Assembly: GCA_025266875.1 (NCBI GenBank)
Contig: JALLLT010000009.1
Coordinates: 496,001 to 560,000 of the forward strand
Length of the DNA: 64,000 nucleotides
Origin: Fennellomyces sp. T-0311
Taxonomy: Eukaryota; Mucoromycota; Mucoromycetes; Mucorales; Lichtheimiaceae
Direction: 5' to 3'
Shown: positions 35,728 to 49,005 of the stretch, in pieces
Layout of the letters: every line of letters starts with the position of its first letter
How positions within the stretch are numbered: position 1 is the stretch's first letter
Program-made: the position numbers and the translations under genes
The notes under the pieces: model-generated
The model's database searches: none
What the model was told of the DNA's origin: nothing
Seen by the model: the letters and a program-made list of their open reading frames with translations, nothing else

Positions 35728-36840
35728 CTAGCTGATGGTGGTGCAAACTGAGAAGACCTGGTTAATACGCAGTTGCGCACTGGGCATGTCTTTTTGTTAC
35801 TCACATAGTTGCTTGGTATAATACCGAGTGCACCATTACTCTTGCGGGCCTGCCACCAATTCCCTTTTCTATCGACAACTTCCAGCACTTCTCCTTTTTC
35901 AAAACTGAGTTCGTTTGGATCTTCCTCGTTTGCTTTATCTGGTATAAAAAGAGTTAGATCAGCCATGTCTTTAATATGCATTAGACGCAATTTCTTACAG
36001 GCATGGAGAGCTTCGACTTTCTCGTAATACTCAACTGCTGGAGGCAAATACTCAGAATGAGGGGGTTGTTGCGGAGGAGGAGGCGAGAAGGTCGTATTTT
36101 CCGTTGGGACAACCGAAGCTGGCGTGGCGGTGGGGAATGGAGGCATAACAATTCGTTTATCAGCGATAGGTGCATTGTCGTCTAGGTGTTTCTCGTTCGA
36201 CATGTACATTGTATGATCTGCAGGTATATGCTGGTCTGTTGGTAGTTGATCTTCTTGAATCTGACCAAACATGCCGAAATAGCTGTTTGGATCGCTACCA
36301 AACACGATTACCCAAAGGTACTGAACAAAGAAATGCGCGTTAACTACTGGTCAAGCATGAGCTGAAATGGATCATCACCTGGACGCAGACAAGAATGATA
36401 TATCCTGCTGCGTATGCATTAGCTCCGTCTCGCGGAACCGACGGTTTGGTGTACTGAATTACGTAGTCGGCTTGGATAGTAAGTAATGGGATGCTGGCGG
36501 CGAGGAATGTAAGGAACTGCATGTAAAGATGAGCAATCTTTTTTCTTTGTCTGGCAAAGAGGGTCAGAGCTTTACCGATAGTCGGTATTGGGCCATTGAA
36601 TTGGTCATGAAAAGCAGTAGACTGAAGGTGACGATGAAGGCCTCGTAGATGACGATCCACCATGCGCCGTAGAGCGTTTGGATAGAAACGGCCCCAGCGA
36701 AGGCTATGATCCATGCGCACTGGAGGGTCTTTCTCAGTAAAGGTACTAGCCGACGGGCGGCACACGAAACTTACGACTGCGAGGATGCTGGTGAGAAGGA
36801 TGAATCGGTTCTGGACGAGTCTGTGAACGGCGATCGCCAT
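35728..36840 (-). CDS. SHO1: SHO1-type osmosensor, four TM helices plus SH3 domain
   Basis: A plasma-membrane adaptor of the HOG osmostress pathway. Exons 36840-36775, 36719-36576, 36516-36379, 36320-35999, 35938-35805 and 35757-35728 give 277 residues. Four hydrophobic helices lie within residues 10-125 ([11 protein letters not shown], then [64 protein letters not shown]). A Pro-rich linker ([14 protein letters not shown]) precedes the C-terminal SH3 domain, residues 205-270 ([39 protein letters not shown]). The last intron is uncertain: splicing the strong GTGAGT...TATTAAC...CAG intron (35804-35758) ends the protein at 35728, whereas read-through would end at 35703 with a Ser-rich tail (301 residues). 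Shares a 188-base upstream region with UFL1. Confidence 0.92.
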
Positions 36841-37028
36841 AACGAGAGAAAAGAAGACGTCAGGAAGGAAGGAGCGGAAGACTTTAAAAACGAGTGGTGG
36901 GGGTCAGGAAAGAAAAAAGAGTGAAAAAGAGAAGAATTGCATTCTCGAAAAAAGTGTCAAGTAGGCCTATAAGTCACACAAAAAACGCTTCAACTTCTCC
37001 CTACCGTCGCCCCTGAACGATCGCTACC
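36841..37028. promoter_or_regulatory. Shared divergent promoter region, SHO1 / UFL1
   Basis: Only 188 bases separate the start codons of SHO1 (minus) and UFL1 (plus). The sequence is purine-rich on the SHO1 side and pyrimidine-rich (TTCAACTTCTCCCTACC) just before the UFL1 ATG. No TATA box is evident. Confidence 0.6.
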
Positions 37029-39717
37029 ATGTCTGTGGAGCCGGCAACACTCGACCGCCTGTTTGTCCAGCTGGTCGACCAGGGCGTGCAGAACAACTAT
37101 CTGCCCGGCATCTTGAAAACCCTCGACGGTCAATCGCTGCTTACCGTCGACCATGTCCACACCTTCATCAAGACATGGATGCACAATCACGGTACAGTCC
37201 CTCTCCTCTCCTTATTGTTCTTAAAATGGAAGCACAAGCACGGAGAGCTCATCGAGTGGTGTAGGGAGGGCGACAGCTCTAGAAATCGCACGCGAGCTTA
37301 ATGTCGAACAGTCCAGCATCCTCGACGCGTGGTCTGTGCTGGCGCCGCAGGAAAACTGGACAATGGCAGACGACGTGCTTCTAAGCCGGTAAAAAACACA
37401 AACGCAAAAAACCAACGCAGCGTAACCAACCGCACCACATAGCGCCTTCATCGATGCTATTCCAGATCAGCTCAAGTCGCAAATTGATCAAGCGGGTGGC
37501 TACTTATCTATAGTTACATTAACTCAACACTTGCGCCTTCCATACAACTTCCTATCCAAGGTATATATTAGTTTAATGCAATTTGTACGCGCACGACTGA
37601 CGGCGATGCTCAAGCTGCTCGATCCGATCATAGCAGACCGTTATGTCAAGCTTGCCCAGGCCCCGGATCTGATCATGACGCCCAGCTATCTCGCGCGGGC
37701 CAAGAGCAGCATTCTGGAGCCGCTTGAGCAGGCGACTGAGTAAGGGGATTTTCTGCGCGCGCCCAGAGTATGATCATGGAATGCGAGGAGACTGAATATT
37801 TGTGCAAATATAACAGGCCCCTGTCCTTGTTTAAGCTGCAACGCAACGGCATGCTCGAGTCGCAGGAGACACTGTTTTATGGTAATATTTTCAATATCGG
37901 TTGATCTTCTGTTACTATCCGGCTGGTTAACAGGCAACTGCAGTGCTGTTAGACAGCCTTGTCCGTGATAACCAGCTGGAAGGCACGTTTCGCGGGAGGC
38001 GCGAGAAATCTGTCTATGTGCCGCATTCCTACAGGGACAGCCAAATTACGCTCATCACCTCCTTACTCGAAGCAAGTGGCTATATTGGTAATCAATGACT
38101 TTCATCGCTTCCGATTAAAAGACTAATCTAAACACTGCAGAATATGCCACCGTGGAGCAGCATTACGATTATATTAACGCAAGAGACCTGCTACTACGTC
38201 ACGATGGCAACATCCAGTTGTTTGATACGTGTGCGGTGACGCCAGCGCTTCTAGAAAAGCTACAAAGCACGGTGGAGAATGTCGCAAACGGATGGGTGGA
38301 CATGGCGGTACGTAAGCAGGCAGAGTCCCTTGCGGAATATTTAAAGTAATGCATGTCATAGCAACATGTACCCTTTGTTTTTACTGCGGGTGATACAGCC
38401 TCGCTCCTGGATGTTGTTATCGCTCGTATACCGAAAAAACAGCGCCCTGCAGTGCTTGGGTCGCGCTTTGTTACCACCACAGATTACTTAAAGTCTCTTG
38501 TTACCGCTGCCCAGCCATACCTTGACCGACGCGCTCTGCACGAAATCCAGCAAGAGAAGAAACTGCACAGCGGCAAGGGCAAAAAGAAATTAAACGATGA
38601 AAAGTCGGCCGGGAAGCTGACGGATGATGAGGTTCGATCGCGTCGCTCTGAAGTAAACATCTGAACTCAACATGTGTTTCTGGTGTATAGATCTACGACT
38701 ACCTTGTGGAGGAACAAAACTTGAATGCTGACTTTGCAGAGTGTGCCGTGCCCGTGATTAAGAAATCCATGCTGGAGGCGTTTGCAAAAGCCCTTCAGAC
38801 AGTTTACATCGCTCCCTCTCTATTATCTAATAGCTTATCGGGTCCAGCACAGCGTGAAAAGGATACCCTCCGTGAGCTGCGTCGAAAAATATATTACACC
38901 CGCCAATCAGTGCTTCTTTTCGAAGGTGAGCGTGTGTGGAGCTTCATGCAAAATCCATACAACTGACGACAGCCACTAGATGACTCGGCTAGAAAGAGCC
39001 TTGAGAAATATGTCGTTCGTCAGTTGGGTCTGCAATTCATATTCCATTTGACCTTATTAAGTTGCATTGAAAACGGAGAGAATCCGACCGATCTCGTAAA
39101 TGCAACGCAAGAGGATGTTATGAAAGAGAAGGTATCGACGTTCTGCAAGGAGCAAAGCAACGATCATTACGGTGTCGCCGGGTTAGCTCCCGCCGTTCTC
39201 AATGCAAAGGTATGTGCTTCTATCGACCTATCCCACTGAGCGAAAGCTGACACTCCTCAAGAAAGCAGACGACCTGATACGATATTTGAGCGAAACACCA
39301 CCGGACTTCGTCGCAGGCGACAGCTTGGATGAAAGTACGCAAAGGTATGGAAAACGAGTGCTGCTGACGCCATACAGGATTGCTGACATTTCTGTTGCTG
39401 CCAGGGAATCATGCCAAAGCGTAAAAGAAGCTCTGGTGGATCAATTAAAAAGCACATCGCCTTCTTTAGTGACGGCACCCTCCATTCTGCATTTGACAAG
39501 CGTTCTATGCTTCCAGTCGCTCTATCACTTGCCACTGTATGTGTCTGGTAAATATGTACCGCACATCATCAAGCAGATAGCCCCTAAAATGGAGCCACGC
39601 GACGGACAAACATTAAGTGAAGCGCATGACATGATTATGAAAAGTCGTAAAGACGCAGCCCTATTTGACCCTGACGTATTGCAGAACGTGCATGAGCTTG
39701 GTCTGAAAATAAAGTAA
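37029..39717 (+). CDS. UFL1: UFM1-protein E3 ligase UFL1 homologue
   Basis: Ten exons (37029-37191, 37265-37388, 37443-37739, 37817-37881, 37944-38087, 38141-38307, 38362-38652, 38691-38925, 38980-39209, 39262-39717) join in frame to 723 residues, close to the roughly 790 of animal UFL1. The order of blocks follows the family: N-terminal winged-helix region (LFVQLVDQGVQ, KTLDGQSLLTVDHV, ALEIARELNVE), a second (DQAGGYLSIVTLTQHLRLP), then the diagnostic EGTFRGRREKSVYVPHSY, SLLEASGYIEY, NGWVDMA, a Lys-rich linker (GKGKKKLNDEK) and a helical C-terminal half ending HELGLKIK. UFL1 transfers UFM1 to ER-associated and ribosomal targets with UFC1 and UFBP1. Introns are about 50-75 bases; the one after 38307 is the least certain. 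SEC8 begins 68 bases downstream. Confidence 0.85.
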
Positions 39718-39785
39718 AGCGGAATTTGCTGCTGTTCCACAAGCTCTTGCTTTTCTTTACCAGTAACTTTGTTCATCACGGTGTA

Positions 39786-42700
39786 ATGCAGAGTTATAAT
39801 CCGGGTCTACGATCCGATCCTCGAGGCAGAAATTATGGATACACTAATGGCAACGATTACAACGACAATTTCTCCGAAATCGAAGGTCTGTGGACAGTCT
39901 ACCGTTTCGTACATAGAACCATGATGCTTAAATAAAGAGTTCAATGACAGCTGTGTTGCAGGAAATCCACAATGGTTGGGAATTCATGCTCGACGAAAAC
40001 GTAGGCATCAACGCGACTATTTGTTGCTTGGAGAAGCTTAATCGCACGTCTTGTTTTTTAGTTCGATCCTGTCACGTTGGCGTTAGCCCTTATGGACGAC
40101 AGCTCCGTCGGAAAGGAAAAGGATTACAAGACGTTTCGCAGGATGCTTAGAAACTTGGATACCTCCCTCGAATCGATTGTTGACGGTGTGTGTTTTTTTT
40201 GGAGCAATTGACGTGGTTGAACACATAAGCTGACAAGAATAATTTGCAGACTACTATAAAGGGTTCAACAATTCAATTGGCACGTTTGGTGGCGTGTTAC
40301 AACACATCAATGGTACGTTCCCAAAGCAAGAAATGAAACAGGCATCGTGGTAATAGTACGTATTTCAGATTCCCAGAACCGCGTGGAGCAAATGAAAAAC
40401 AGCCTGCGAAAGTGCAAAGGAGAGCTGCTGGAGAAACGAACCGACTTGTTGAACATGTGGCATAAGAGTGAACAGCATAAGGAAATGCTGAATCTTCTGG
40501 AACAAATGTAAGTCGGCTTGCGGACTATCTTGATCGCAATATACTGAGAACCGCCCAGTGAGGAGATTCGATCCACTCCTGAAAAGCTGGACCGCATGAT
40601 GGCCAACAAGCATGTTCTTGGAGCTGCAGAACTGCTAATGAACTCGACGCGGACCATCAGTAGTAAGGAGATGAAGCAGATTGGAGCTCTAGATGATTTA
40701 CGACGAACATTGGATGGTCAAAAAAATGTATGTAATCTTCATCCATATGTACATATTTACCTGCTAACCATCGTAATCAGACATTGTATGACCTTTTAAT
40801 TGAAGAACTGCACAACCACCTGTACCTGAAGAGTTCATTCTGTGACAACCGATGGGCTGCTTACGTTCCTGGGCAACGGTCATGTAAGTTATTATTTATA
40901 AAAGTGGTTGCTTTGTGTGACATTCTTCTGATATGTCAATTTTACAAGTACCCGTGTCCAGCCTCAAGCCAAGAAGGTATGAGCTACCAAAGTGTAAATC
41001 GGGCCAAAACTAAACGTGTCTTCTAGTTTCACCGACAAGGCACAACGGGATCCGGACGCAGGTAGGTTACGACAACGTGCGACACTGCACGTTGATAGAT
41101 ACTCATATCCACCTACAGATGCCGATGGCAACGCTGAAGATATGTTTGCAGTTGACGAGAATGCAATTGTAAGTGTTTATATGAATATATTATGCAGATG
41201 TCTCTGACAGTAATTACAGTTGACGGAAGACACGGATAAGAATCCGGAAACCGATTCCTACTATTATATGGAAATCATCATGGAGTCGCTAGCGATACTT
41301 GGTGATATTCCACCTGCCATGGAAACGGTCCGAGAACGACTTCCGCTCGAAATTCATAGACTCGTTGATAAAACCATCAGCGAAGTAGAGGAACGGTATG
41401 TGCAAATCCAAGAGTAATGATCGTGTTTATGCTTATAAAAATATCATATGTCTAGGCACTCTGGATCTGGCAACAGCAAAAGGCAATCTGATAGACAAAG
41501 TGCAAGCAATTCTGATATATACTGTCTGGACAGAGCAAACAACGAAGTCAAGAATGAGATTCTTAAGGATCTTTTGTGGACATTGTATTCCAAGCTAGAA
41601 GCTGTGCTTCGAGGATTCCGGTTCACAGAGACATGTGCTCGACGAATTAAGAAGGTGTGTGGCTCGATGCTTTTGAGTTCTTTTGTCCTCACAATATACT
41701 ATAGAGATTAATTGCTGCTCGCGAGTTCGATGGTAATTTCTATATGGGTTTCGTAAAACTATGGATGGAAGTAACGTTTGATTTGATCCAGGCACCCAAG
41801 ATACCTTCCGCATATACCACTTTCATGAAATATGGAGGCCAGTGCAAGCAGAGGTGAGCAGTTTTTAGTATCGTAATGAACGTTTACCAACAACTGTTAG
41901 ATCCGCACATTGCTGCAAGATTACCTGTCGAGCCAAGAACGCAGTTTACAAAAGAAGGCCATGGACAGCAGTTTCTTTTCGTTCGCACGAGACAAGTCCA
42001 GACCACTGTTCTCTTTTACAGAATCTCCGCAAGATAAAGAGCTGGATGATGCGTACCAAAAAGTGCAATCGAACTTGTATACATCGCTCAAAAAGCAAGT
42101 GGCAGGATTCTCCAAAGGATTTACCAAACAGGACTCGATGCTTCATTCGAGTATCATTGACAAATACGCTACCGATATGGCATACAAGGGTCATAAGTTG
42201 CTGATCAAGCCAGATGCATACAACGTCAGTGTGTTACTCCAGCCTACGATGGGATTCCTTGTCCGACTTCGAGAAGTATTTCCAAGCTAGTAAGTGATGA
42301 TGCAAGAAATCAATACTTTCCGCTTACTAACATTCTATTAAATAGCGACGATAAGAATGCTGAAGGATTCGGAAGCTTCCTTGATGATTTTGCTATCAAT
42401 GTATTCCTGCCACAGATTGAAGAAAAGGTTATGCAATTGATCAGCAATGCTACCGTCGGTATGGATGCTTTCCTGGACGACCGTAACTACAAGAACTTGT
42501 CCAAATATCCAATCGTCAAGGTAACATTAGTATGAAATTGCAGGGGCTCTTGGTACTAACTAATTGTTGTGCCGAACAGAGTGCCGTGGCACTTATCAGC
42601 TTGGTTCAAAGTTTATGTCGAACAATGCACTCAATGCCTTTCCATACTGAAGAGTATATCCGTATGATTGAAGTTGTCTTACTCAAATACTATGAAAAGT

Positions 42701-44368
42701 GCTATCAACGCTTCTATTGTAAGCTCCCCCTCCCGAATAAGAATCACAGAGTTGTATCTGACCGTGTTCTACAGCTACTGTTGCTCGAGGCCGCGCGGAT
42801 GATAGCGAGGAAAGGAGAGAAGATACGCCTGACATGGACATTAGCACTAGTGGTGATTGGGCTCAAGATGAAAGTTTGATTGGACTGTTAGCTCAAAATC
42901 CTTACTTCAACGATGATACAGTAAGTGTGAATGCGATCAATGTCATATCCATTGACTGACACTGTGCCACAGCGCGCAGATTTTGAGTTTGTCAAGGCTC
43001 TCAACCAAGCAGTAAGTCCAATAAATATAGATTGCAATGCTCTTTCGTGTTAACCTTGGTTGGATCGGCTAGGAAATCACTATGGAGTTTAAGCTAAAGG
43101 AGGATCGCACATTTGATACGGATGAACTTATTTTCGAGTCGAAACGCCTGGTTGCGTTAGGACGACTGTATCACAGCTTGGTAAGATTGCTTTCACTTAC
43201 TGTCATGGTAGAACTTAACAATCATTTTAGAAATGGTTTGTCCGTGAGATTTGGGAGTTACGCATGCCCAATCCACAATTGAAACTTCCAACCTTACCCT
43301 CTGGCACGTTTGGTGCAGCTGACTTTGAGAATGAACCTCACCTAGCAATAGCAAGTAATATTAGCAGAATATTGCCAATTTCTAACTTTTCAAATAGACC
43401 GCGAGCTCGCGTCGGTGGTCTTTGGCTGGTCAGCATAAAGGATCGTTATCAGAAGATTCTGGACCAGTACTGTTGCCTCTCAAAGATGAAGCTGCTCGGT
43501 AATACCCTAAAAAAAGGTTGCGCAAAACTCATAAGAGTTAATAACGTTATATCATTAGACGCTTCGATACTCTTTTGACGACTTATCAGCAATTGGCTGA
43601 AACCTGTCTTTTCACCCTTCGATTGGAGAACAGATGCCACACCATCTATTATCTTGAAATGGCAATGCAAGAGGTAACATTACATTCCAACAAATGACGG
43701 ATCATGTTTCTTTAACTGTTGTGCAGGGCAACTATTATTTGGAGGACGAAACGTATGAGCCTGATCCGTACATTATCACGCTTAATCAAGATTTGGTTGA
43801 AATGGATGACTGTATCACTGCCTCGTTACCGCCAAAGGACGAACTGTATGATGATACATATCTGACACATGGGAAGCAACACTAACATTGGATGTGTAGA
43901 TTCGCATTTGATGGACTTCCGGCCCTCATTGTCCATATACTGATTAGCGAAGCAAGTCATATCAAGAGAATGAATGCTAATGGCGTTCAAAAGATGATGC
44001 GAAACGTCTTGGCGCTTCAGCAAAATTTGGCCAATTTCGTACCACCTTCACAAAACTCTGTAATGGAACGTGCCAGAGAGTATTATCAGTTATTCAACTT
44101 GGGTAGCGAAGTAAGAACAAAACGAGAGCTGAAGGATGACAAGTTGCTAAACTTTTGCGCCTAGGGTCTGATTCGAAACATCAGCGAAAACGGACCCCGA
44201 TTTACATTTGATGAATACCGTGTTATCTTGGGACTCATACATGACATCAAGAAAGAGAGCGAGGACGATGCAGAAGCGGAAGAAGAAGAAGAGGAAAACC
44301 CTTCGAACAATAGCTACAGTGCATGGTTATTGAAGTTAGACGATGTTATGGCCAAATATGAGATCTAA
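39786..44368 (+). CDS. SEC8: Exocyst complex subunit SEC8 (EXOC4)
   Basis: Exocyst subunit that tethers secretory vesicles at the plasma membrane. It is read through roughly two dozen short exons from ATG 39786 to TAA 44366-44368. The N-terminal Sec8 domain is unmistakable: FDPVTLALALMDDSSVGKEK (40060-), YYKGFNNSIGTFGGVLQHI, RVEQMKNSLRKCKGELLEKR, then YDLLIEELHNHLYLKS near 40790 and RW. Middle exons include IRTLLQDYLSSQ and FAINVFLPQIEEKVMQLI (42380); the C-terminal part has CLFTLRLENRCHTIYYLEMA (43605), GNYYLEDETYEPDPYI, FDGLPALIVHIL and the end WLLKLDDVMAKYEI. An acidic run (EAEEEEEEN) lies near the C-terminus. The joint of exon 1 (39786-about 39912) to exon 2 (39961-) is uncertain. The stop lies 53 bases from the kinase stop on the other strand. 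Confidence 0.93.
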
Positions 44369-44421
44369 CAAACAAAGTGACGAAATACAATGTATGGGGT
44401 ATTATCTTTTTTTTTCTATAC

Positions 44422-45924
<1,503 letters not shown>

Positions 45925-46353
45925 CGTTGCAAAAAAATAAAGAGAAAGAGAGGCGAGAAAGAGTGTGTCTCGGAACTCGGATTGCAACCCTAACTTTTAT
46001 GATTTCCCCAGGTCACGTGTAATCAGCCTAACTCGAACACATCACCGGTTTCATGCATTTTGGATCTCCTTCTTGTGTCTATGAATAAAAGGGTTCAGGA
46101 ACAGCTCCTTATCTACTACTTTTCTTTTTGCTACCATCAATATGAGGCTACCTAGCAACTACTCAAGATAGTAGCGGTGTCATGCAGGATCCATGGTTAC
46201 AAGATGCCTAATAGAGGGTCTGGACTTTCTGAATAGGGAAATACCTATAAACACAAGCAAATTCGGTCGGGCTCGGCGCCTTCAGTTCCGCAAAAAAAAA
46301 CATGCAGCTTGCCGCAATGGCTCCACAGATGCTTTGCTCAGCCCATTGATCAG
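45925..46353. promoter_or_regulatory. Divergent upstream region, kinase / small membrane protein
   Basis: 429 bases between two divergent start codons. An upstream ATG at 46302-46304 opens a short reading frame (MQLAAMAPQMLCSAH) that overlaps the start at 46354 in another frame, so it could act as an inhibitory uORF for the downstream gene. An alternative is that the real start is elsewhere. Confidence 0.4.
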
Positions 46354-46785
46354 ATGGACAATCACCATGACGACCGTGCTTTAACCATAAGACGAAGATT
46401 AGGCGACTGGAAGTTTGTACAGTTCTTCAAGAAGGACACTTGGCGACCCAGTACTCGGAGCTTTTCCACGTCTGTTGCCGTGCGCTGGAAACGATTCACC
46501 ATAAAAAAGCATCACAAAAAGGACGATGATTATCCTAGCAGCCAAATAACGATGTTTTCTATGGCAGTTCCCCTGACACTTACCATCAATGGGAATGCCC
46601 TGGGGACTACGCTCAAGCCCTACCAAGTTAATGCAGTTCTTGTGTGTGTGCTTGCATCCATAGCCTTACTTTTTTTTGCATTGTACCAGTTTGGAAGAGT
46701 TGTCGGATTAGTAGAGACTGTACTTTTTGGAATAGACGATGTCTTGAGGATTACACTATCTTCGTTGACACGGATTTTCTCTTAA
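46354..46785 (+). CDS. Small membrane protein of unknown function, 143 residues
   Basis: One exon from ATG 46354 (MDNHHDDRALTIRRRLGDWK) to TAA 46783-46785. The N-terminal 75 residues are basic (RRRLGDWKFVQFFKKDTW, RWKRFTIKKHHKKDDDY). One strong hydrophobic helix follows (VNAVLVCVLASIALLFFALY), then an amphipathic C-terminal stretch (VVGLVETVLFGIDDVLRI). This layout suggests a single-pass or monotopic membrane protein with a cytosolic basic head. I recognise no family. The biotin carboxylase gene starts 115 bases downstream on the same strand, so the spacer is very tight and the two might share regulation. Confidence 0.6.
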   Translation: MDNHHDDRALTIRRRLGDWKFVQFFKKDTWRPSTRSFSTSVAVRWKRFTIKKHHKKDDDYPSSQITMFSMAVPLTLTINGNALGTTLKPYQVNAVLVCVLASIALLFFALYQFGRVVGLVETVLFGIDDVLRITLSSLTRIFS

Positions 46786-46900
46786 CCAGCACTTTCACGT
46801 CAGCGTGGGGATTCACCTTACTCAGCCAAATTTTCTCTGCGTTTTTCTTTGTCAATGCTCAAACCTTTTTTACATCTTTTCTTCCCATACTTTTTAATAG

Positions 46901-48921
46901 ATGACCAAGCTGCTTGTTGCGAACCGAGGCGAGATCGCCATCCGGGCATTGACTGCTGCCAACGAACTGGGGTTGCGGTCAGTGGCAGTTTATGCAGACG
47001 AACAGGATAAAAGCCATTGCGTTTACGCAGACGAAGTTGTCAAATTAAGAAGCGCTGGATCGTTCCTTGATCCACAGCAGATCATCGATGCAGCAAAAAG
47101 GTTTCTATATACTTTTAGGGACAAGCCAAAGTAAACTCACTGTTTAAAAAACTAAAGTACACAGGCCACTGCTATCCATCCAGGCTACGGCTTCTTATCC
47201 GAGTCCACCGAGCTTGCCGAACAATGCAAGCAGGCCAACATTCTGTTTGTCGGACCCTCGTCTTCATGCATCGCGGCTGTCGGTGACAAGGTTTCTGCAC
47301 GCCAAGTAGCCAAACAGGCTGGTGTGCCTGTCATTCCTGGCATTGAAGAGTCCATTTCCGAGCCAACTCAAGTGGCTGCGTTTGCACAGCAGTATGGTTT
47401 CCCGGTTATGCTCAAGGCACGCGATGGCGGTGGTGGACGTGGTATTCGCATGGTTCATTCACAAAACGAAATCGCCGATGCTCTCCAACGGTGCATTTCG
47501 GAATCTCCTTCGAAGCAAGTTTTCGTCGAAAAGGCGGTTACAGGGGCCAAGCATATTGAGGTTCAGATTCTGGGTGATCGTCATGGTAACCTGATTCACC
47601 TTCTTGAACGCGACTGCTCTGCCCAGCGCCGCTATCAAAAAATTATCGAGGTGGCGCCATCCGCCTTGTCACATGAATTGCGTGCACGGATCCACAGCGC
47701 CGCTGTCAGTCTTGGAAAGCATATTCGCTACGATTCGGTCGGCACGGTCGAGTTTTTAGTCCAACCTGATCAAAACGCGTTTTATTTCCTCGAAGTGAAC
47801 CCGCGCATCCAAGTCGAGCACACCATTACAGAGCAAATCACCCATGTTGACTTGGTCCAAAGCCAGATCCGCGTGGCTCTCGGTGAACGTCTCGATCAAC
47901 TTGGATTGACACAGAACAGTATTCCCACCAATCCTCATTTGGTTGCCATTCAGGCCCGTGTTGTTGCTGAGAACCCTCGAAATAACAACATGTTGTCTGT
48001 TGGAAAGATTACGGGCGTTAGCTTTCCCCAAGGTCACGGTATCCGCGTGGATACTTGGATCAAGCCTGGTTGTGTGGTTCTTCCGGTAAGCATTCTATGC
48101 TGCAGAAAGTATTCAAAACTCACGAATATGCGATATATTTCTAGACGTTTGATTCACTCTTGGCAAAGGTCATTGTTACTGGCCAATCATTCGCTGATGC
48201 CGTGTCCAAAGTCAAGCTTGCTCTGCAGCGCACAGACATTACCGGTATCGAGACGAACCTTGACTTTTTATCGGCACTCATGTCAAGCAACGAAATGACA
48301 CAGAATGCCATGAAAGCCATTCATATCAAAGCGCTGGAAGAACAAATGGAAGTCCTACTCGATGCCAGCACTGCATATACCCGCGAGCGACAATTGCGCA
48401 GATCGATTACCACGGCTGCAGATGATAACACGCCTGCTGCAGCTGCACCCAACGCGCTCACGTTCCGGCCTGGTGATGCCTTTAATATCGAAGTAGGCGA
48501 TGCAAAGGACAAAGAAGGAACATTACAGGCGCATACCCTCCAGATCGACACGATTTCAACCAACAACTTCCCTGAAGAGTTTGTTGCTGAGGTGCAGACG
48601 TCATTGACTAGCCAGCCCATTGCCATCTCCATTGGTAGAAAATCGGCCGTTGGTTCCAAGTTGCGACGTAAGGCGTCACCACGAAATCCAGCTGAAATCG
48701 CAACACCTATCACAGGCATGGTGGTGGAAGTGAACGTCAAGGAAGGAGATCAACTCGAGGTGGGGCAACAAGTGTTTGTTATGAGTGCCATGAAGATGGA
48801 AACGGTCGTCACCGCCACGGTTTCGGGTCGCGTGCAAGGCATCTATGTTAAGGCAAACGATCTAGTAGAAGCTGGTGATCTTGTTGTAGACACATCAGAA
48901 GCAAAAGAGAGCAAATTGTAA
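46901..48921 (+). CDS. Biotin carboxylase with C-terminal biotinyl (BCCP) domain
   Basis: Exons 46901-47100, 47158-48085 and 48145-48921 give 634 residues. The biotin carboxylase part (residues 1-420) is complete: KLLVANRGEIAIRAL, HPGYGFLSES, VGDKVSARQVAKQAGVPVIP, ATP-grasp DGGGGRGIR, FVEKAVTGAKHIEVQILGD, ERDCSAQRRYQKIIE, FLEVNPRIQVEHTITE. A linker and then a biotinyl domain follow, with the lipoyl-type ATPITGMVVEVNVKEGD and the biotin site SAMKMETV. No carboxyltransferase domain is present, so the protein looks like the alpha subunit of an acyl-CoA carboxylase. It lacks a mitochondrial presequence (the Met is directly before the first strand), unlike MCCA or PCCA, and is not pyruvate carboxylase, acetyl-CoA carboxylase or urea amidolyase. 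The partner and substrate are unknown. Confidence 0.9.
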
Positions 48922-49005
48922 ACGATGATATATAGGGAATAAGAAGCGTCGCTTTGGTTTATTAACTACCATCCAATATTCTGGTGGCTGATATCACAAC
49001 ACTAT

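Noticed and set aside
37561..37571. Possible tiny intron (GTATATATTAG) in UFL1 exon 3.
   Set aside because: Eleven bases is too short to splice; reading through keeps the frame.
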